This document shows, piece after piece, positions 24,364-27,002 of a stretch of DNA of 27,002 bases. The DNA is from a virus: positions 1 through 27,002 of the IMG/VR virus record IMGVR_UViG_3300022200_004630. One strand, given 5' to 3'. Within the stretch, counting starts at the first letter, position 1; each line of letters starts with the position of its first letter. A program made the position numbers and the translations under genes. The notes below the pieces were generated by a model. It made no database searches, was not told the origin of the DNA, and saw only the letters and a list, made by a program, of their open reading frames with translations.

Positions 24364-24757
24364 GATCTGACCTTTCGTGTAAAAGTTCCGCTCCGTTGGA
24401 CAGCAATTTCCGCTTTAGGGTGCTTGGCATCAATGCACGGATATTCACCAATGCGCCGCAGATCGACGCGCAACTCATAAGTGTGAAGGGCGGCAGGTCA
24501 AATTCCGGCTCATCATTTTTTATTTTTACGATACTTTCGCAGATCGCGTAATAAGCCTCTAGCTGCGTCAGGACTTCATCATGCCGGTGCATAACACGAA
24601 TTTTAAACCCCCTGCCTTGCGGATCTAGGAAAACCCAAGTGTCATCGGCGTTGTATCCCCAAGCCTCACAGTGGCCTAGCCAGTAACGCGCATCAATCTT
24701 GCCTTTGAAGTTGCGCAGACGTGGCCGGTGAAATCCGAAAAACCATTCAACGATCAT
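24335..24757 (-). CDS. Unknown protein between TerL and portal
   Basis: This 140-residue protein overlaps the TerL stop as ATGA (24754-24757). It begins MIVEWFFGFHRPRLRNFKG and has ARYWLGHCEAWGYNADDTWVFLDPQG (split by conserved-looking aromatic residues). A C-terminal stretch LMSCASICGALVNIRALMPSTL follows, then RKLLSNGAELLHE. The pair of a His-Cys segment and a later Cys-rich helix could suggest a cysteine-protease-like or metal-binding fold, but I cannot assign it. Proteins with a CGALVNIRAL-like helix occur in this position in other podoviruses. A packaging or head function is inferred from order alone. Confidence 0.75.
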   Translation of the reverse strand: MIVEWFFGFHRPRLRNFKGKIDARYWLGHCEAWGYNADDTWVFLDPQGRGFKIRVMHRHDEVLTQLEAYYAICESIVKIKNDEPEFDLPPFTLMSCASICGALVNIRALMPSTLKRKLLSNGAELLHERSDHGWRIQGRS

Positions 24758-26280
24758 TTTTTTCTCCGATTGCGGATGCTGTGCCGCTGTGGCTGGGATG
24801 GCGCTTTGCGTTCGCGGTGCGTTGAAGTGATGACCGCCTCACCCTCTCCGCCGCCCAGAAGACCGTTCTCGATCGCGTCAACAATATGGGAGTAGAGCCC
24901 CTTGCGCGGCTTTTCAGCGAATAGACCGGATAGGCCTCGCACTTTCAGCTTCGGGTAATGGTGGCCGCCAGCAAGGCCGGTCTTTGCGACAAGGCAGGTC
25001 GTATCGACGAGAAAGCCGTTCCGGCGCCCGAGCACGGCTTCCATCGCTGACCGACGCATCTGCGTGTTGTTGTCTGTCGTGGCCGGCATTACCCGCATCC
25101 CGTACTTCTGGAAAACGTCATAGGCTGTGGTTTCGGTGTTCTGGCCGCCATCGGCCCCGCGCGGGTCGCCAAGGAAATCAGCCTCAAAGCCGCGATACCG
25201 TTCCGCGATGTGCTTCTTGACCTTAGGCGCAAAGAGCTCCGCGCTCTCGTTCGAGCCGATTAGTTCCGATAGGACACGCCAGTTTCCATTTACGTCCTGC
25301 ATGAAAGCCGCGGCCGGATCGCGCCCGAAGTCCAGACCAACGACAATCTTGAAGCCGGGAATGGGTTCTAGCTTGCTCTTGGAAACGTGTTCGTCTTCTG
25401 AAAACGTGGGGTATACCGCCTTGCCCTCGATGTGCAGGCCGACCTTGTTCAGAACGCGCCGGTCAATCCAAGCCTTCGTCTTGCCGACGATGGTTTCCAT
25501 GTAGGATTTCTTCGTGTGGGTTTGGTTTTCAGCCTTCGGGTTTGGCTGATAGGAAACCTTGCCCTCATGCCGAACCTCAATAAGACCGGGGGGCTGCGTG
25601 TAAAATGTCCAGTTCGCGGGCTTCTGATAGACGCGCCGCTCGTCCTCTGTCGTTTCTGGGGGCAATGGAATGTCGCCGCGCATGTACGGTATCCAATGAC
25701 CCTCGACCGGCGCGTTAAGGTCGATGAAGCCGCCGTGCCACGTTGCGCCGGGGCCGTTACGCTTTGAAGGATAGCGCGCGCACCGTGAAAGAAGTTCGTC
25801 AATCACCAGCTTGTCGCAAAACTGGCCCTCGTTCCGAAAAAATCCCGTAATCTCGTAAGACGCCAAAATCTGTTCGGCAACGTCAGGATCGGGAACGGCA
25901 AGGAATATCACCTCGCAATCAATAGTCGTCCCATCGCCCGAGGGATGATCCCGCTTCAAATGATGGAAAGAAGGCTCCGCCCTAATCATCGGACCCCACT
26001 CGCTTTCGGGAAACCATTCAAGCCAAGTCTTGATCGTCGTTTCGCGCAGTTCCTTGTAGGTGTCCCGCGTGATGATGAACCGCGTGCGCCTCACACCGTC
26101 AAAGTCAGGCTCTTGCTCAACGGCAATCGCCCAGATCTTCATACATGAACCCGTAGACGTGCCAGAAGCAATCGGACCCTGAATGATCGCCATTTCCGAA
26201 CGGTCCCAGAAGTACCCATCCAGAACGGCACCATCCGCAGCGTATATGTAATTCCCGCGAGGGGTTTGAAGAAGTGCCAT
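24754..26280 (-). CDS. terL: Terminase large subunit
   Basis: I start it at ATG 26278-26280 (508 residues), because TAATG joins it to the upstream protease stop; a longer frame would run into that gene. This is the packaging motor. The ATPase half has a Walker A-like GPIASGTSTGS (35-45), a Walker B-like segment ending FRNEG with Glu151, and LSRCARYPSK (164-173), as in P22-like large terminases. The nuclease half has the RNase H-like acidic triad: Asp317 in GLDFGRDPAA, Asp372 in GDPRGADG and Asp468 in SHIVDAIENGLL. Both halves appear intact. No small terminase gene is adjacent. Confidence 0.9.
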   Translation of the reverse strand: MALLQTPRGNYIYAADGAVLDGYFWDRSEMAIIQGPIASGTSTGSCMKIWAIAVEQEPDFDGVRRTRFIITRDTYKELRETTIKTWLEWFPESEWGPMIRAEPSFHHLKRDHPSGDGTTIDCEVIFLAVPDPDVAEQILASYEITGFFRNEGQFCDKLVIDELLSRCARYPSKRNGPGATWHGGFIDLNAPVEGHWIPYMRGDIPLPPETTEDERRVYQKPANWTFYTQPPGLIEVRHEGKVSYQPNPKAENQTHTKKSYMETIVGKTKAWIDRRVLNKVGLHIEGKAVYPTFSEDEHVSKSKLEPIPGFKIVVGLDFGRDPAAAFMQDVNGNWRVLSELIGSNESAELFAPKVKKHIAERYRGFEADFLGDPRGADGGQNTETTAYDVFQKYGMRVMPATTDNNTQMRRSAMEAVLGRRNGFLVDTTCLVAKTGLAGGHHYPKLKVRGLSGLFAEKPRKGLYSHIVDAIENGLLGGGEGEAVITSTHRERKAPSQPQRHSIRNRRKK

Positions 26281-26723
26281 TAGCGATCCGCCAAATATTG
26301 AACCGCGCCAAACGCACAAGTGCTGTGAGCAATCGCCGCCTCAACCGCAATCACCGCAGACGCCCCATAGTGCAACGCGCCGTAGGCAACCTCCGCGCCA
26401 CCACCAATCGCGCAGTAAGGGCAACCCCGAAGATCCTCCTCGCCCTGCGCAGTCAAAAGAAACAAACCCGCATCAGGCCGCCAAACCAAAATAATAAAAT
26501 CACTCCCGTCATCCCGAACCTGCGGAACAACCATTTCGCCAACACACTCCCCAGCCTCAACCCACCTGAAAAATTCTGATACACGGCTACCGTCACCAGC
26601 ACCCCCGTAAATAACACCGGATTTCCCGCGAATAAGCTTCCTCGACCAAGGCGTGACAAGACCACCAACCCACGCTCCACTGTCCGAGGCCATAACCCCA
26701 TCCCGAAATACAATCGTCGTCAT
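26280..26723 (-). CDS. HslV/proteasome-beta-like Ntn hydrolase
   Basis: This 147-residue protein has an N-terminus reading MTTIVFRDGVMASDSG. After Met removal, Thr1 would be the nucleophile of an N-terminal-nucleophile protease. Asp13 (in ASDS) and Lys28 (in WSRKLI) match the Asp17/Lys33 pair of HslV. The body fits the family (GVIYGGAGDGSRVSEFFRWV, then CAIGGGAEVAYGALHYGASAVIAVEAA). Family members usually have GSG where this has GGG, so one active-site-region Ser may be replaced. GGAGG lies 6 bases before ATG 26721-26723. There is no HslU-type ATPase in the window. Its place at the head of the packaging operon suggests a role in head or packaging proteolysis, but that is inference. Confidence 0.8.
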   Translation of the reverse strand: MTTIVFRDGVMASDSGAWVGGLVTPWSRKLIRGKSGVIYGGAGDGSRVSEFFRWVEAGECVGEMVVPQVRDDGSDFIILVWRPDAGLFLLTAQGEEDLRGCPYCAIGGGAEVAYGALHYGASAVIAVEAAIAHSTCAFGAVQYLADR

Positions 26724-26782
26724 AGCGATCCTCCAATCAACCAGACCGGAACATCACTCCCAAAAAAAAATCGCCATATGCA

Positions 26783-26803
26783 CACCAAATAACCCAAAAT
26801 CAG
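26783..26803 (-). repeat. Leader direct repeat, copy nearest the operon
   Basis: On the minus strand it reads CTGATTTTGGGTTATTTGGT plus G. It shares the CTGATTT-GG and TTTGG core with the other two copies (26834-26855 and 26904-26923). Confidence 0.55.
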
Positions 26804-26833
26804 GGGGTCCATTATCAATGTGATACCTGAAAT

Positions 26834-26855
26834 CACCAAAAACACCCCAAATCAG
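26834..26855 (-). repeat. Leader direct repeat, middle copy
   Basis: It reads CTGATTTGGGGTGTTTTTGG plus TG on the minus strand, and is 51 bases from the copy nearest the operon. Confidence 0.55.
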
Positions 26856-26903
26856 TGTCCCCCACCCGTGGAAGGGTAGCATTCGTAAGATCAAATTAAT
26901 AAT

Positions 26904-26923
26904 CGCCAAAATGCCAAAATCAG
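26904..26923 (-). repeat. Leader direct repeat, outer copy
   Basis: It reads CTGATTTTGGCATTTTGGCG on the minus strand, and is about 70 bases from the middle copy. Confidence 0.55.
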
Positions 26924-27002
26924 AAAAATTTGATAATTGAAGCCGCGCGAGGGAGAGGGACGAGTAGAGCTCTGCGCGCGCCGGGTTTTGCCCCCGCCCC
27001 CC

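Larger units (their letters stand above)
26724..27002 (-). promoter_or_regulatory. Leader before the late operon
   Basis: This 279-base region has no convincing gene. The part nearest the protease (26724-26940) is AT-rich and carries three degenerate direct repeats plus a TATCA-ATG-TGATA palindrome (26813-26825). The outer 60 bases are very GC-rich and end in a run of C. I could not find a convincing sigma-70 pair. Two small frames exist on the minus strand: 30 codons (26720-26812) ending as ATGA with the protease, and 42 codons (26754-26882). Neither has a good ribosome site, so both are doubtful. Confidence 0.5.

Noticed and set aside
26720-26812. A 30-codon hydrophobic frame ending in an ATGA overlap with the protease gene
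   Set aside because: The overlap is suggestive, but there is no ribosome site and it lies across the leader repeats and palindrome; a competing 42-codon frame covers the same bases.
26754-26882. A 42-codon frame in the leader, rich in Phe, Gly and Trp
   Set aside because: Its composition follows from the T/G-rich repeats; it has no ribosome site and ends away from the next start.
1-27002. tRNA genes and CRISPR arrays
   Set aside because: No cloverleaf-like segment or regularly spaced repeat array was noticed on either strand.

Overview
The window is the late (virion and lysis) half of a short-tailed dsDNA bacteriophage or a closely related prophage. From about 26.7 kb down to 263 nearly every gene lies on the minus strand, so the operon reads right to left. 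The proteins combine three styles. There is a headful-type terminase with a T7/gp8-like head-tail connector. The capsid module resembles Bordetella phage BPP-1 (Bbp19-like, Bbp17-like coat, Bbp16-like cement). The tail has T7-like tubular A and B proteins, three large internal or ejection proteins, and a T7-gp17-like fibre N-terminus. Base composition and protein style suggest an alphaproteobacterial, possibly Rhodobacterales, host, but that is inference. No host gene, integrase, polymerase or reverse transcriptase is visible here.

Layout in transcription order. 27002-26724 is a leader with three degenerate direct repeats and a very GC-rich outer end. 26723-22610 is packaging: an HslV/proteasome-beta-like Ntn hydrolase, TerL, two small unknown proteins and the portal. 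22609-19760 is the capsid: Bbp19-like, scaffold, coat, cement and one small protein, closed by an intrinsic terminator at about 19704-19733. 19659-8845 holds the tail tube adaptor, tail tube B-like protein, an Ala/Gly-rich core protein, an M15-peptidase virion protein and two ejection-type proteins. 8805-7032 holds a tail fibre and its follower. 7035-4428 is a compact lysis-type cassette with membrane proteins, an N-acetylmuramidase with a C-terminal hydrophobic helix, a nested Rz/Rz1-type spanin pair and two membrane peptides shorter than 60 residues. 4351-263 holds a second receptor-binding module: two small virion-like proteins, a 940-residue mosaic spike with CBM-like and LamG-like parts, and one follower. 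At the left edge a plus-strand reading frame converges on this operon.

Almost every junction is an ATGA, TAATG, TGATG or TAAATG overlap, so translation is probably coupled through the operon. The exceptions are informative. A terminator follows the capsid block, a hairpin separates coat from cement, and a perfect 12-bp inverted repeat buries the tail-fibre start codon. The gene set would package DNA (TerL, portal), build the head, assemble the tail, puncture the envelope (M15 peptidase and ejection proteins), adhere (two receptor-binding modules) and lyse the host (muramidase, spanins, holin candidates). The least conventional elements are the Ntn hydrolase at the head of the late operon without a visible ATPase partner, the membrane-tailed muramidase, the start-codon hairpin of the fibre, and the repeat-bearing leader.
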